The notes below the pieces were generated by a model, which saw nothing but the letters and a program-made list of their open reading frames with translations, did not search any database and was not told the DNA's origin. From Burkholderia sp. IMCC1007 (GTDB taxonomy: Bacteria; Pseudomonadota; Gammaproteobacteria; Burkholderiales; Burkholderiaceae), in assembly GCF_027257875.1 (NCBI RefSeq), contig NZ_JAPVQY010000018.1, positions 1-64,000 on the forward strand: 64,000 nucleotides of DNA, in the 5' to 3' direction. A program made the translations under genes and the position numbers. Positions within the stretch are counted from its first letter, which is position 1, and each line of letters starts with the position of its first letter. This document shows, in pieces, positions 43,519 through 52,722 of the stretch.

Positions 43519-44391
43519 GTGACGAATGATCATCAAGACGGCGACACCCGGCTGACCGAACAGGTCGTCGCCAGCTTCGACGGTACGCCGAACCCGCGCC
43601 TGCGCGTGCTGATGCAAAGCCTCGTGCGGCATCTTCATGCGTTCGTCCGCGAGACGGAGCTGACCGAAGCCGAGTGGATGGCGGCGATTCGCTTCCTGAC
43701 CGAAACCGGGCAGATGTGCGACGACGTCGTGCGCCAGGAATTCATTCTGTTGTCCGACACGCTTGGCGTATCGATGCTGGTCGATGCGATCAACCATCGC
43801 TTCGCGACCGGCGCGACGGAAACCACCGTATTCGGCCCGTTCTACATCAAGGGCATGCCCGATCGCGCGTATGGCGAGAACATGGCGTTCACGCCCGGCT
43901 CGCCGGTCGTCGTGCATGGTCGCGTGCTCGACACCGACGGCGCGCCGGTGGCGGACGCCGTGCTCGACGTGTGGCAGACCGCGGACAACGGCATGTATTC
44001 CGGGCAGGATACCGAACAGCCTCACGGCAATCTGCGCGGGCGCTACCGGACCGATGCCGAAGGCCGGTATGCGATCACGACGATCCTGCCGGTCAGCTAT
44101 CCGATTCCGACCGACGGCCCCGTCGGCAAGATGCTCGACGCCACCGGCCGTCATCCGTGGCGGCCCGCGCATCTGCATTTCATGATCGACGCGCCCGGCT
44201 ATCGCACGCTCGTCACGCATCTGTTCGATGAAGACGACGAATATCTGAAATCGGATGCCGTGTTCGGCGTGAAGCCGTCGCTGATGGTCGCGTATCGCCC
44301 GCGCGCCGCGGATGAAGGGATCGCGCGTCAGGTCGGGCTGAGCGGCCCGTATCGCGAAGCGACGTACGACTTCGTGCTCGACCGGAGTTGA
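43519..44391 (+). CDS. Hydroxyquinol 1,2-dioxygenase
   Basis: Intradiol ring-cleavage dioxygenase of 290 aa. The N-terminal helical dimerisation domain (residues about 20-100, WMAAIRFLTETGQMCDDVVRQ) is followed by the beta-sandwich domain with Fe(III) ligands: two Tyr (in GRYRTDAEGRYAITTI and the following VSYPIPTD region) and two His in RPAHLHFMIDAPGY. Length and LTETGQMCDDVRQEF-like start mark hydroxyquinol rather than catechol dioxygenases. The product, maleylacetate, is used by the preceding gene. The start is GTG at 43519 behind AAGGAGACGAAC. Confidence 0.91.
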   Translation: MTNDHQDGDTRLTEQVVASFDGTPNPRLRVLMQSLVRHLHAFVRETELTEAEWMAAIRFLTETGQMCDDVVRQEFILLSDTLGVSMLVDAINHRFATGATETTVFGPFYIKGMPDRAYGENMAFTPGSPVVVHGRVLDTDGAPVADAVLDVWQTADNGMYSGQDTEQPHGNLRGRYRTDAEGRYAITTILPVSYPIPTDGPVGKMLDATGRHPWRPAHLHFMIDAPGYRTLVTHLFDEDDEYLKSDAVFGVKPSLMVAYRPRAADEGIARQVGLSGPYREATYDFVLDRS

Positions 44392-44396
44392 TCGAC

Positions 44397-44708
44397 ATGG
44401 CGCGTTTTTTTGCGGTGTTCGCCACCGACCAGCCCGGGATGCGCGAGGTGCGCGAACGCGTGCGGCCCACGCACCGGACCTACCTGCGTTCCGCCGCGCA
44501 GCAGGGCGTGTATGTGCGGCTCGGCGGCCCGACGCTCGATCCGCAGGGCGACGCGATGAACGGCACGTTGCTGGTCATCGAGGCGGACGACATCGAGGCC
44601 GTGATGCAGTTCATCGGTAACGATCCGTATGTGAAGGAAGGGCTGTTCTCGCGTGTCGAGGTGCGTCCTTGGGACTGGAGCGTCGGCAACCCCGAGCGGA
44701 GGGTGTGA
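44397..44708 (+). CDS. YciI-family protein
   Basis: Small ferredoxin-like-fold protein of 103 aa. The family pattern is visible as MARFFAVFATDQPG, RPTHRTYLRSAAQQGVYVRLGGPT and the C-terminal NDPYVKEGLFSRVEVRPW, with the conserved His at RPTHRTYL. YciI domains appear as accessory or dehalogenase-like enzymes in aromatic degradation operons; the reaction here is unknown. The ATG at 44397 has GGAG 9 bp upstream, which lies in the end of the preceding gene. The following gene starts 2 bp after its stop. Confidence 0.83.
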   Translation: MARFFAVFATDQPGMREVRERVRPTHRTYLRSAAQQGVYVRLGGPTLDPQGDAMNGTLLVIEADDIEAVMQFIGNDPYVKEGLFSRVEVRPWDWSVGNPERRV

Positions 44709-44710
44709 GC

Positions 44711-45046
44711 ATGGGCGCCACGCAACTCTGCCGCTTCTCCGATGTGCCCGATGGCGGTGCACGGGTCGTCGATGAAGCGACCATCGGCCGGCCGGTGATC
44801 GTCGTGCGGCGCGGGGAACAGGTGTGGGCGTATGTGAACCGTTGCCCGCATTTCTCGGTGCCGCTCGATTTCGTGCCGGGCAATGTTTCGTGCTATCGGT
44901 CGCAGGTGCTGATGTGTGCGCATCACAGCGCACTGTTCCGGTTCGACGATGGCGTGTGTATCGACGGGCCGTGCTCGGGTTCACGGCTCGAAGCGGTGGC
45001 AGTCGAAGTGGATGCGGCGGCGTGGGTGGTGTGTCGACGCGCGTGA
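44711..45046 (+). CDS. Rieske-type [2Fe-2S] ferredoxin
   Basis: Single-domain Rieske protein of 111 aa. The cluster-binding pairs are CPH in NRCPHFSVPLDF and CAHH in LMCAHHSALFRF, with the conserved DDGVCIDGPC that follows. It is short and lacks any oxygenase or reductase neighbour, so it probably passes electrons from a general reductase. In this operon a likely acceptor is the oxidation-sensitive iron of a dioxygenase (inference). The 2-bp gap from the YciI gene indicates tight cotranscription. Confidence 0.87.
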   Translation: MGATQLCRFSDVPDGGARVVDEATIGRPVIVVRRGEQVWAYVNRCPHFSVPLDFVPGNVSCYRSQVLMCAHHSALFRFDDGVCIDGPCSGSRLEAVAVEVDAAAWVVCRRA

Positions 45047-45261
45047 ATCGGTAGATGAGTCGATCGCCTCTAGTTCGGTGAAGTCGGGGAATTCGCGGGA
45101 TTTCATCCGTTCTACTGACTCAGTACGACTAAGTAATTTCAGAATTCCGGCCCGGATGAAAGCCTGATCCGAGCATGTGAAGGTGTTGCTTCTCGAAGCG
45201 CCGGGCGAGTACCCGCGATCTGGTGGGCACGCGCTTGAATTTCAAAAAAGACGGAGACAAG

Positions 45262-46350
45262 ATGAAACTGAGGTTTGGCGTATTCGCGATGCTTGCCATC
45301 GCGCAGGGCGCGTACGCGCAGAGCAGCGTGGCGTTGTTCGGTCTGATCGACAGCGGCATTTCATACGTCAGCAACGAGGGCGGAGGGAAGAACGTCAAGT
45401 TCGACGACGGCATCTTCACGCCGAACCTGTTCGGCTTGCGCGGCACCGAAGATCTCGGCGGCGGATATCGCGCGACGTTCGCGCTCGTGAACCAGTTCTC
45501 GATGGCGAATGGCAGCATCGTCGGCACCGGCCTCTTCGGGCGTAACGCGTACGTGGGTATCGAGAGCGACCGGTTCGGCAGCATCCGGCTCGGTAATCAG
45601 TATGACTTCATGGTGGATTCCCTCTTTGCGAAGGACAATGAGATCGCGATGGATCTCTCCGGGCTGTACGGCTTTCGCAACGGCCCGTTCCAGCGCCTCG
45701 CGCTTCCGGCTAACCCGACCGGCGCGTTCGACTGGGATCGCACGGCAGGCAGCAAGCCGGTCGCGAATTCCGTCAAATACAGCTCGCCGACGATTGCGGG
45801 TTTTTCGGGCGGCGTGATGTATGCGTTCGGCGGTGTGGCCGGATCAGTCGGTGCGGACAATACCGTGAGTGCCGGATTGAACTACGAGCTCGGCGCGTTC
45901 GGTATCGGCGCGGCCTATACGAACGAGAAATACGGGCCCGCGCCGGGCACGCCGTCGACCAGCGTGCGCAACTGGGGCGTCGGGATGCACTATGACTTCG
46001 GTGCCGTGACCGCGAAGGCGTTGCTGACCACCGTGCACAATTCGTTCAACGACGCCGGGGTGTGGATGGCTGAAGCCGGCGGCCTCTGGCGCATCAGGCC
46101 GGACGTTTTTCTCGGCGCGAAGTACATGTACATGAAGGGCAACGAAGCCGTGAACGACAATCACGCGCATCAGGTCAGCGTCGCGCTTCAATACCTGTTC
46201 ACCAAGCGGACGATGGTTTATGTGTCGGCGGACTATCAGCGCGCGAACAGCGGCGCGAACGCGCAGATCAACGGCGTGCTCGATCCGAACGGCGCGTCGA
46301 GTTCGGCGAGCCAGGCGGTCGCGCGGATCGGGTTGCATACGATGTTCTGA
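45262..46350 (+). CDS. Gram-negative porin (OmpC/Porin_4 type)
   Basis: Outer-membrane trimeric porin of 362 aa. The signal peptide (residues 1-19, ending AYA) is followed by the burkholderial porin start QSSVALFGLIDSGISYVSNE, alternating beta strands, a long loop 3 region and a C-terminal terminal-Phe strand (ARIGLHTMF). The ATG at 45262 follows GACGGAGACAAG. It is the last gene of the aromatic region, 215 bp behind the Rieske gene, and could admit aromatic acids. It is followed by a strong hairpin. Confidence 0.9.
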   Translation: MKLRFGVFAMLAIAQGAYAQSSVALFGLIDSGISYVSNEGGGKNVKFDDGIFTPNLFGLRGTEDLGGGYRATFALVNQFSMANGSIVGTGLFGRNAYVGIESDRFGSIRLGNQYDFMVDSLFAKDNEIAMDLSGLYGFRNGPFQRLALPANPTGAFDWDRTAGSKPVANSVKYSSPTIAGFSGGVMYAFGGVAGSVGADNTVSAGLNYELGAFGIGAAYTNEKYGPAPGTPSTSVRNWGVGMHYDFGAVTAKALLTTVHNSFNDAGVWMAEAGGLWRIRPDVFLGAKYMYMKGNEAVNDNHAHQVSVALQYLFTKRTMVYVSADYQRANSGANAQINGVLDPNGASSSASQAVARIGLHTMF

Positions 46351-46381
46351 TCGAGCGCCGCTTTGCCGGTATCCGGACGAT

Positions 46382-46409
46382 GGCAGGCGGAACTTGTGTT
46401 CCGCCTGCC
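46382..46409. terminator. Hairpin between convergent porin and GST genes
   Basis: GGCAGGCGGAAC and GTTCCGCCTGCC form a perfect 12-bp stem with a TTGT loop. It lies 31 bp past the porin stop and 10 bp from the GST stop. There is no long T-run but the stem is strong enough to serve both genes. Confidence 0.75.
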
Positions 46410-46419
46410 GTCGTTCGAA

Positions 46420-47082
46420 CTACGATCTTGTCGTTGCGGCCGCTTCCTTGGCCTTGTCCTGCTCTGCCGCCAGCGCGGCATCGGCGGCCTGCGCGCGCTG
46501 GATGGCCGGGCGTGCAAGCACGCGATCGATATACGCGCGCATGAGCGGCGTCCCGGGTACCAGCTTGAACATCGTGGTCCAGTTCAATGCCGAGGCCCAC
46601 AGCACGTCCGCGGCCGTGAAGCGCTCGCCCAGCAGATAGGGGCCGTTGGCCAGTTGCTTTGCGATCGCGTTGAGCACGGCATCGAAGTCGCCGTAGGGCG
46701 ACGTCGAGTATGCCGCCGGCGGACGATTCATCGAGCGATCGACGAGCGCCGGCTCGAAGCATGAGCCGTAGAACGTCATCCAGCGCAGATAGGGCCCGCG
46801 CAGCGCGTCGCCCGGGGCGGGCGACAGGCCGGCTTCCGGATACAGTTCGGCTGCGTACATGTAGACGGCGGCTTGCTCGGTGACGATCACGTCACCGTGG
46901 CGCAGTGCGGGAACCTTGCCGAGCGGATTGACCGCGAGGTAGTCGGGTCCATGATGCTTCCCCGTCGAGAGATCGAACGCATGCACTGCGTAGTCGGCGC
47001 CCAGTTCCTCGAGCAGCATGCGGGCGCCGGCCGATCGGCTGCGCGGCGAGTGGTACAGGATCAGATGGCGGTCTTGCGGCAT
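46420..47082 (-). CDS. Glutathione S-transferase family protein
   Basis: GST of 220 aa with an N-terminal thioredoxin-like domain (LILYHSPRSRSAGARMLLEE, Ser at the activating position; NPLGKVPAL, the cis-Pro loop; TEQAAVYMYAAE) and a helical C-terminal domain (LLGERFTAADVLWASALNW). A Lys/Ala-rich tail follows. It lies divergent from an AraC regulator at 47225. Its substrate is unknown; a maleylacetoacetate-type or detoxifying role near an aromatic pathway is possible. Confidence 0.88.
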   Translation of the reverse strand: MPQDRHLILYHSPRSRSAGARMLLEELGADYAVHAFDLSTGKHHGPDYLAVNPLGKVPALRHGDVIVTEQAAVYMYAAELYPEAGLSPAPGDALRGPYLRWMTFYGSCFEPALVDRSMNRPPAAYSTSPYGDFDAVLNAIAKQLANGPYLLGERFTAADVLWASALNWTTMFKLVPGTPLMRAYIDRVLARPAIQRAQAADAALAAEQDKAKEAAATTRS

Positions 47083-47224
47083 GGGCGGGCTCCAGTGTGA
47101 GGTCGGCGGTTGGCGGTCAGCGGTCAGCGCCGGGAATTCAAATGTAGGGTGCCCGCGTATCGCCGTCTTGGAAAAATCCGCTGCGGCGGTGCATCATCAC
47201 GCAATCATCTCCTGGTTCGTCACC

Positions 47225-48040
47225 ATGGCCGACTTGCGTAACGTGACCGACACGCCCAAAGGCGTCGTCGCCCCGAAAGCCTTCAATCAGCGGTTTCGCC
47301 TGAATCGCTATCACCCGTGTGCCGAACTGGCCGGCGTGCTCGATCACCACTGGATCGTCGAATGGGATCTGCGCGGCCAGCCGCCGTACGTGCAGCGCAC
47401 GCTGCCGTATCCGTGCGTGAATCTTGTGTGCGATCGGCGGCAGACGGGCGTTTTCGGGGTGGTGTCGGGGGCGTTCGAGACTACGTTGGCCGGGGCGGGG
47501 AGAGTGATTGGCTTGCGGTTTCGACCGGGCGCGTTTCGGGCGTTCTTCGGCAAGCCGGTGCATTTGCTGACCGACAAGGTGCTGCCGGTGTCGACGCTGC
47601 TCGACTGTGGCGATGCGGAGGCAGAGAACGCCGTGCTCGGTGCCGACGATGATGCCGGGATGGTCGCGGCGGCGGAGGCGTTGCTGTTGCGCGTGCTGCC
47701 GCCAGCTGATCCGCAGGTCGAGCGGATTCATGCCATTTTGCAGATGCTGCAGCAGGATATCGGGCTTACGCAGGTGCGGGATCTGGCCGAGCGTGCGGGG
47801 TTGAGCGAGCGTACGCTGCAGCAGCTCTTTTCCAGCTACGTGGGCGTGACGCCGAAGTGGGTGATCTGTCGTTACCGGCTGCATGAGGCCGCGGATAAGC
47901 TCGCCGGTGGTGAGCCGGTCGATCTCGCGGAACTGGCTCATTCGTTGGGGTATTTCGATCAGGCGCATTTCACGCGGGATTTTCGGAAGCTGGTCGGGAA
48001 GGCGCCGGCGGAGTATCGGCGGGAGGACGGGCAGGGATGA
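47225..48040 (+). CDS. AraC-family transcriptional regulator
   Basis: Regulator of 271 aa. The N-terminal half (LAGVLDHHWIVEWDLRGQPP and RVIGLRFRPGAFRAFFG) is the DUF6597-type sensor found in many proteobacterial AraC proteins, and the C-terminal half is a double HTH (LAERAGLSERTLQQLFSSYV, LAHSLGYFDQAHFTRDFRKL). The ATG at 47225 precedes the conserved region; the frame is open upstream. It is divergent from the GST gene and probably regulates it. Confidence 0.88.
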   Translation: MADLRNVTDTPKGVVAPKAFNQRFRLNRYHPCAELAGVLDHHWIVEWDLRGQPPYVQRTLPYPCVNLVCDRRQTGVFGVVSGAFETTLAGAGRVIGLRFRPGAFRAFFGKPVHLLTDKVLPVSTLLDCGDAEAENAVLGADDDAGMVAAAEALLLRVLPPADPQVERIHAILQMLQQDIGLTQVRDLAERAGLSERTLQQLFSSYVGVTPKWVICRYRLHEAADKLAGGEPVDLAELAHSLGYFDQAHFTRDFRKLVGKAPAEYRREDGQG

Positions 48041-48200
48041 GGTTGCGGATTCGTATGATCATTGAGCTGTCGCGGACCGTCGATGAACCGACGATGACGG
48101 CGCTGGTCATCGATGAATTTCAGGCAGCAGGTGCGTGGCCGATCGGTCGCGCTTATAGTGCTCGTCGTTGATCGATCTGCAAGAAAATCAGGAGTTCGTC

Positions 48201-49010
48201 GTGTTTGACCGGAAATCCAAGTTGAGTCGTTCGAATCTCGTGCGCATCGTCGCGCTGACGATGATGCTGGCGCCCGTCGCTGCGCATGCGGAGGAGGCTG
48301 TCGGCGGCGCGACGCGCGCCGCGCACGCTGCCAATAACGGCACGTCACCTGCACAACCGATCGTCGGCGACGACGCGGTCGCCATTCGGGATGCGCTCAA
48401 GAAGCTGCACATCAGCACTGACCAGCCGTCGTTGAGCGCGCGGGTTCGCGGGCTGGTGTCCAGCGTCGCGGACCGGCATGGCCCGAATCCCGACCTCGCG
48501 GCCGTCGATCTCGATCGTGACGTGACGTTCGTAATTCCGGTGCGCTACGGGCTGAGGTATTCGACACGGCAGCAGTTGTTGACGCTGGACGTCGACCTGT
48601 TCGACGCGGAGCGCAACGACCGGACGGACATCGTGCTCAGAAAGGTCACGACGGGGCCACGCGGGCGAGGGCTCGTGATTGCGCCCGAAGCGAAGGCGAA
48701 AGGGTATATCCAGCAGGTCGACATCATCGAGATCGATGCCGGGCAAGGTCAGAAGACTTCGGTCCGTAGCCGCATGCGGGTTTCGCCCGCTTTATACGCT
48801 CAATCGAATGGCGACTTCGCACTCCTTTTTTCCGGGCGGCTGGTTCGGCCTTATCTGACTGAACAAAGCGAGCATGTCGATCCCAGTATTGACGAGCCGA
48901 CGGACATTACGACCCGGATCTCCACGTTGCATATGGATATCCGGTCGATCTCGCTGGTGAGTCCGTCGAGTGGGGTTGTGTTGGCGAAGAAGTTGCGGTT
49001 GTCGAAGTAG
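48201..49010 (+). CDS. Exported protein of unknown function (269 aa)
   Basis: The GTG at 48201 is preceded by CAGGAGTTCGTC, a good ribosome site, and opens a protein with a Sec signal peptide (LVRIVALTMMLAPVAAHA, cleavage before EEA). The mature part of about 240 residues is rich in beta-type sequence (VTFVIPVRYGLRYSTRQQLL, LDVDLFDAERND) without recognised domains. A TATAGT -10 box lies at 48154-48159 with no clear -35. It seems to be a single-gene unit. An upstream TTG at 48168 is less likely as the start. Confidence 0.72.
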   Translation: MFDRKSKLSRSNLVRIVALTMMLAPVAAHAEEAVGGATRAAHAANNGTSPAQPIVGDDAVAIRDALKKLHISTDQPSLSARVRGLVSSVADRHGPNPDLAAVDLDRDVTFVIPVRYGLRYSTRQQLLTLDVDLFDAERNDRTDIVLRKVTTGPRGRGLVIAPEAKAKGYIQQVDIIEIDAGQGQKTSVRSRMRVSPALYAQSNGDFALLFSGRLVRPYLTEQSEHVDPSIDEPTDITTRISTLHMDIRSISLVSPSSGVVLAKKLRLSK

Positions 49011-49205
49011 GGTTTTTACCGGACGACGCGGTAATCGTGACCGGCTTCCGGCGTGCACGCATGTGCAGTGCTGCTATGTCGGCCCGCTGCTTGATCTGCG
49101 GTGCGTCGATACTGACGTAACCACCACTTCCGGGACGAGACGTCTCAGCACCGAAAGCATGAACCACGACTGTGCGATTGGATTGCGAGCGGGCTAAAGA
49201 ATCAT

Positions 49206-49640
49206 CTATCGCACAAAGGTGCCATCGCATATCGTGAAGTCCAGGTGAGGTCCCGTATTCCGAAGGGCATGGATGAGCGAATCAATATTCTTATTGAGCT
49301 ATCCATACCTGTGACGGCCGACAAACGCCAAAGCATGCTGCGGCTTGCAATCGAGGTCAAAGATTGGTGGAATGCGGAGTTGCCAGCCGGTCTGGACATA
49401 CAATTGCGCGACGCCATCTTCGGCATCTACGTCGTCCAGCGGTTCATATGTAATAGATGGAATAAGGACGACCTGGGCAATCGGACTCGCGGAATCCCGT
49501 TCCCGGCGAGACGCGCGAAGCATGTGTCAGTGCCCGCCGACGCATGCACTATTGCTTCGGTTGGCACAGCGTCTATAACTCGAATTGGCATTGACTGCGC
49601 GTACCAGGGTGCGCCGCCGCGCTTGGGGAGAGAATTCAAT
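49206..49640 (-). pseudogene. Possible decayed gene upstream of the H-NS gene
   Basis: On the minus strand, protein-like stretches occur in neighbouring frames: PIRVIDAVPTEAIVHASAGT (about 49500-49585), then AQVVLIPSITYEPLDDVDAE and GWQLRIPPIFDLDCKPQHAL, then after a TAG stop (near 49297) NKNIDSLIHALRNTGPHLDF and ICDGTFVR ending at TAG 49206. One frameshift and one in-frame stop would join them into a protein of about 140 residues. The DNA is less GC-rich than its surroundings. No family is recognised. Confidence 0.35.
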
Positions 49641-49714
49641 CACGATTGTGGCTCTGGCATGGTAGAAAGCCTATGTCGTATAGTGCAAACATTAATTTTT
49701 GGGAGGTGGAGACT

Positions 49715-50461
49715 ATGACTACGCTCGAGAGCATCCAAACGAGAATCGCAAGGCTGCAGGCCCAGGCCGAGGCACTGGTCGCAAAGAAGTCGACCGAAGT
49801 GTTGGAAAGAATCCGTGGGCTGATGGAGAAGCATGGAATTACGACGGCCGACATCGACGCGCATGTGGGCGGAAAACAGCGTGGCCGGAGAACCAGCATC
49901 AAGGCGGCTGCAAAGCGCGGCACTTCGGCTGCGAAATACCGCAACCCCAAGACCGGGGCGACGTGGACGGGTCACGGTCGCGCGCCGGGATGGATTGCGA
50001 ATGCCAAGGACCGGAGTAAGTTTTTGATTGATGGTGTGTCGCCCAAGGCGGCCTCCGCCGCCAAGAAGTCTGCAGCGGACGGCAGCCGTTCGCAGGGCGC
50101 GCTGCCGCCGCTATACCGCGACCCGAAAACCGGAGCAACGTGGAGTGGCCGAGGCCGCGCGCCAGCTTGGCTCGCGGGCGCCAAGGACCGCTCCAAATTC
50201 CTGATTGCAAAAGCAGATGTAACCGCCGCAGGACCGACGGCAAAAGCGGCAAAAAAGAGCGCAGCAGCTAAAAAGGTTTCCAGCAAGAAGGTAGCTGCCA
50301 AGAAAGTCGCGGCAAAGAAAGGCGCCCCGGTCGCCAAGAAGGCCGCGGCGAAGAGGCCCGTGGCAAAGAAAGCGAGAAAAGTAGCGGTCAAGAACGTGGC
50401 GGGCGCGGTCGAGCCAGTGCAGGCGGCCGAGACGTCGGCTACTGCACCCGCTGCCGCATAA
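49715..50461 (+). CDS. H-NS family protein with two DNA-binding motifs and histone-H1-like tail
   Basis: Nucleoid protein of 248 aa, about twice the normal H-NS length. Residues 1-50 form the coiled-coil oligomerisation region (IQTRIARLQAQAEALVAKKS). Two copies of the C-terminal H-NS DNA-binding motif follow: YRNPKTGATWTGHGRAPGWI (75-94) and YRDPKTGATWSGRGRAPAWL (134-153), each continuing AKDRSKFLI. The tail (about 170-248) is Lys/Ala-rich (KKVAAKKVAAKKGAPVAKKA) like histone H1 or AlgP. ATG at 49715 follows GGGAGGTGGAGACT. It probably silences AT-rich foreign DNA such as that at 34-36.5 kb. Confidence 0.9.
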   Translation: MTTLESIQTRIARLQAQAEALVAKKSTEVLERIRGLMEKHGITTADIDAHVGGKQRGRRTSIKAAAKRGTSAAKYRNPKTGATWTGHGRAPGWIANAKDRSKFLIDGVSPKAASAAKKSAADGSRSQGALPPLYRDPKTGATWSGRGRAPAWLAGAKDRSKFLIAKADVTAAGPTAKAAKKSAAAKKVSSKKVAAKKVAAKKGAPVAKKAAAKRPVAKKARKVAVKNVAGAVEPVQAAETSATAPAAA

Positions 50462-50845
50462 GCGCTGGCCTTCGCAGCGCCCGATAAACCTCGAATCGAG
50501 CTGCGTCGCAGTCGGCGCTGCTCGAGATCGATTTCGATGCCAGGTTCTGCGCCGGCAACTGTTCGGAACGGTAGGCCACGTGGGACTTGGCGCGGTGGTT
50601 TCCCTGAGAATTTGCTCCGTCTCTGCTCAATTCTGAGCCGATATCCAGGGCTCGGAAGAGCGCGATGATGCCGTTCGCGCTGCTTTCCCTGGAGCGTTTT
50701 GGCATCGGAATCGGAGTTTCAACCTGCGTCACACACAAAAAATTCCGGATGCATCCAATAGAAGCCGCAAATTTACGCGATTTCACACCACAAATTTTGG
50801 ACTTCTATTTCGCTTTTCCACGACACGCGATAGCGACCGCCTCCC
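50462..50845. other. 384-bp gap between H-NS and glmS genes
   Basis: No supported gene. A minus-strand frame from about 50705 (MPKRSRESSANGIIALFRAL) runs to 50439 and overlaps the end of the H-NS gene; it has no ribosome site or known family. No terminator-like hairpin with a T-run was noticed. Confidence 0.4.
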
Positions 50846-52675
50846 TCACTCCACCGTCACCGACTTAGCCAAGTTCCTCGGCTTATCAATATCCGTCCCC
50901 CGAGCCAACGCCGCGTGATAAGCGAGCAACTGCATCGGCACCGTATGCAGAATCGGCGACAGCGGCCCGTAGTATTCATTGAGCCGAATCACCTCGATCC
51001 CTTCACTGGGCACCAGCCCGCAGTCCACATCGGCGAACACGAAAAGCCTGCCATTCCGTGCACTGACCTCATGCATGTTCGACCGGAGCTTTTCCAGAAG
51101 CACGTCATTCGGCGCTACCGCAATAACGGGCATTTCATTGCTGACCAACGCCAGCGGCCCATGCTTCAGCTCCCCGGCGGGATAAGCCTCCGCATGAATA
51201 TACGAAATCTCCTTCATCTTCAGCGCGCCCTCGAGCGCGATCGGATAATGCATCCCGCGTCCGAGAAACAGCATGTTGTCGCGCCGCGCGAGCAGTTCCG
51301 ACCAGCCCATGATCTGCGGCTCCAGCGCGAGCACCTTCGACATCGCATCCGGCAGATGCCGCAACGCGCGCAAGTGCTCCTTCTCGTCGTCGTCGCTCAA
51401 CCGCCCGCGCACCTGCGCCAGTGACAACGTCAGCAGGAACAACGCGACGAGCTGGGTCGTAAAAGCCTTCGTCGAAGCCACGCCGATCTCGATCCCCGCC
51501 CGCGTGACGAACTGCAGCGCGCATTCGCGCATCAGTGCGCTCGTCGCGACGTTGCAGATCGCGAGCGTATGCGTCATCCCGCGCTGCTTCGCCACATGCA
51601 CCGCACCGAGCACGTCAGCCGTCTCGCCACTCTGCGACACCGCGACGACGAGCGTGCGCGGATTCGGCACGCTGTCGCGATACCGAAACTCGCTCGCGAT
51701 CTCGACGCTCGCCGGCAGCTTCGCGATGCTCTCGATCCAGTACTTCGCGGTCAACGCCGCGTGATAGCTGCCGCCGCACGCGAGCAGCAATACCGAATCG
51801 ACGTCGTTGAACACGCGCCATGCACCGTCGCCGAACAGCTCCGGCATGATCGACCCGACATCGAGCAACGTATCGGCTACCGCCTGCGGCTGCTCGAAGA
51901 TTTCCTTCTGCATGTAGTAGCGATACGACCCGAGGTCGGCCGCACCGCTATGCGCGGCCACGCGCTGCACCGCGCGCTCGACACGCTGGCCGGCTGCATC
52001 GACGATCCAGTAGCGATGGAGCTGGATATCGGCGACGTCGCCGTTCTCGAGGTAAGCGATGCGATCGGTGATGCCCGACAACGCGATCGCATCCGACGCG
52101 AGGAAATTCTCGCCGTCGCCGACACCGACGACGAGCGGCATCCCGTCGCGCGCACCGACGATCCGGTGCGGCTCGTCGCGGCACATCACCGCGATCGCGT
52201 AGCTGCCGCGCAGTCGCGCGACGGCGCGGCGCACCGCGTCGAACAGGTCGCCGTCGTACAAATGGTCGATCAGGTGCGCGATCGCTTCGCTGTCGGTCTG
52301 GCTCGCGAACACATAGCCGTGCGCCTGAAGCTCCGCGCGCAGTTGATCGCAATTCTCGATGATCCCGTTGTGCGACAGCGCGATGCGTGCGTTCTCGTCG
52401 CTCGGCGAGAAGTGCGGATGCGCGTTGAGCGTGACGGGCGCGCCGTGCGTCGCCCAGCGCGTATGCGCGATGCCCGTGTAACCGGACAGCGCATGCGCGG
52501 CGATCTCGCGCTGCAGGTTCGCGACGCGGTCGACGCTGCGTGCACGCGCCAACGCGCGGTCACGGTAGACCACGACGCCGCACGAGTCGTAGCCGCGGTA
52601 TTCGAGCCGCTTCAGCCCGTCGACGAGGTTCGGCAGGATGTCCCGCTGGGCAACCGCCCCGACAATTCCACACAT
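50846..52675 (-). CDS. glmS: Glutamine-fructose-6-phosphate aminotransferase (isomerising)
   Basis: Glucosamine-6-phosphate synthase of 609 aa, matching the GlmS length. The glutaminase domain begins [12 protein letters not shown] with the N-terminal catalytic Cys after Met removal, and has the [10 protein letters not shown] and [10 protein letters not shown] blocks. Two SIS domains follow ([31 protein letters not shown]), and the end LAKSVTVE is the isomerase tail signature. It makes glucosamine-6-phosphate from fructose-6-phosphate and glutamine for cell envelope sugars. It is divergent from an Lrp/AsnC gene with two operator palindromes between, so this is probably an amino-acid-responsive second copy. 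Confidence 0.94.
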   Translation of the reverse strand: MCGIVGAVAQRDILPNLVDGLKRLEYRGYDSCGVVVYRDRALARARSVDRVANLQREIAAHALSGYTGIAHTRWATHGAPVTLNAHPHFSPSDENARIALSHNGIIENCDQLRAELQAHGYVFASQTDSEAIAHLIDHLYDGDLFDAVRRAVARLRGSYAIAVMCRDEPHRIVGARDGMPLVVGVGDGENFLASDAIALSGITDRIAYLENGDVADIQLHRYWIVDAAGQRVERAVQRVAAHSGAADLGSYRYYMQKEIFEQPQAVADTLLDVGSIMPELFGDGAWRVFNDVDSVLLLACGGSYHAALTAKYWIESIAKLPASVEIASEFRYRDSVPNPRTLVVAVSQSGETADVLGAVHVAKQRGMTHTLAICNVATSALMRECALQFVTRAGIEIGVASTKAFTTQLVALFLLTLSLAQVRGRLSDDDEKEHLRALRHLPDAMSKVLALEPQIMGWSELLARRDNMLFLGRGMHYPIALEGALKMKEISYIHAEAYPAGELKHGPLALVSNEMPVIAVAPNDVLLEKLRSNMHEVSARNGRLFVFADVDCGLVPSEGIEVIRLNEYYGPLSPILHTVPMQLLAYHAALARGTDIDKPRNLAKSVTVE

Positions 52676-52722
52676 ATCGCGCTCCGTAAATGACCGTGAC
52701 AGCGATGGTAGAGGCGGGAGAA

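Noticed and set aside
48168..48200. TTG start for the exported protein gene
   Set aside because: The GTG at 48201 has an AGGAG site at proper spacing and puts the signal peptide near the N-terminus.
49245..49718. Plus-strand frame of 157 codons before the H-NS gene
   Set aside because: No ribosome site or family, and it overlaps a more protein-like minus-strand reading and the H-NS start.
52676..52720. glmS ribozyme
   Set aside because: The leader is short and filled by the divergent promoter region with operators; no ribozyme core was recognised.
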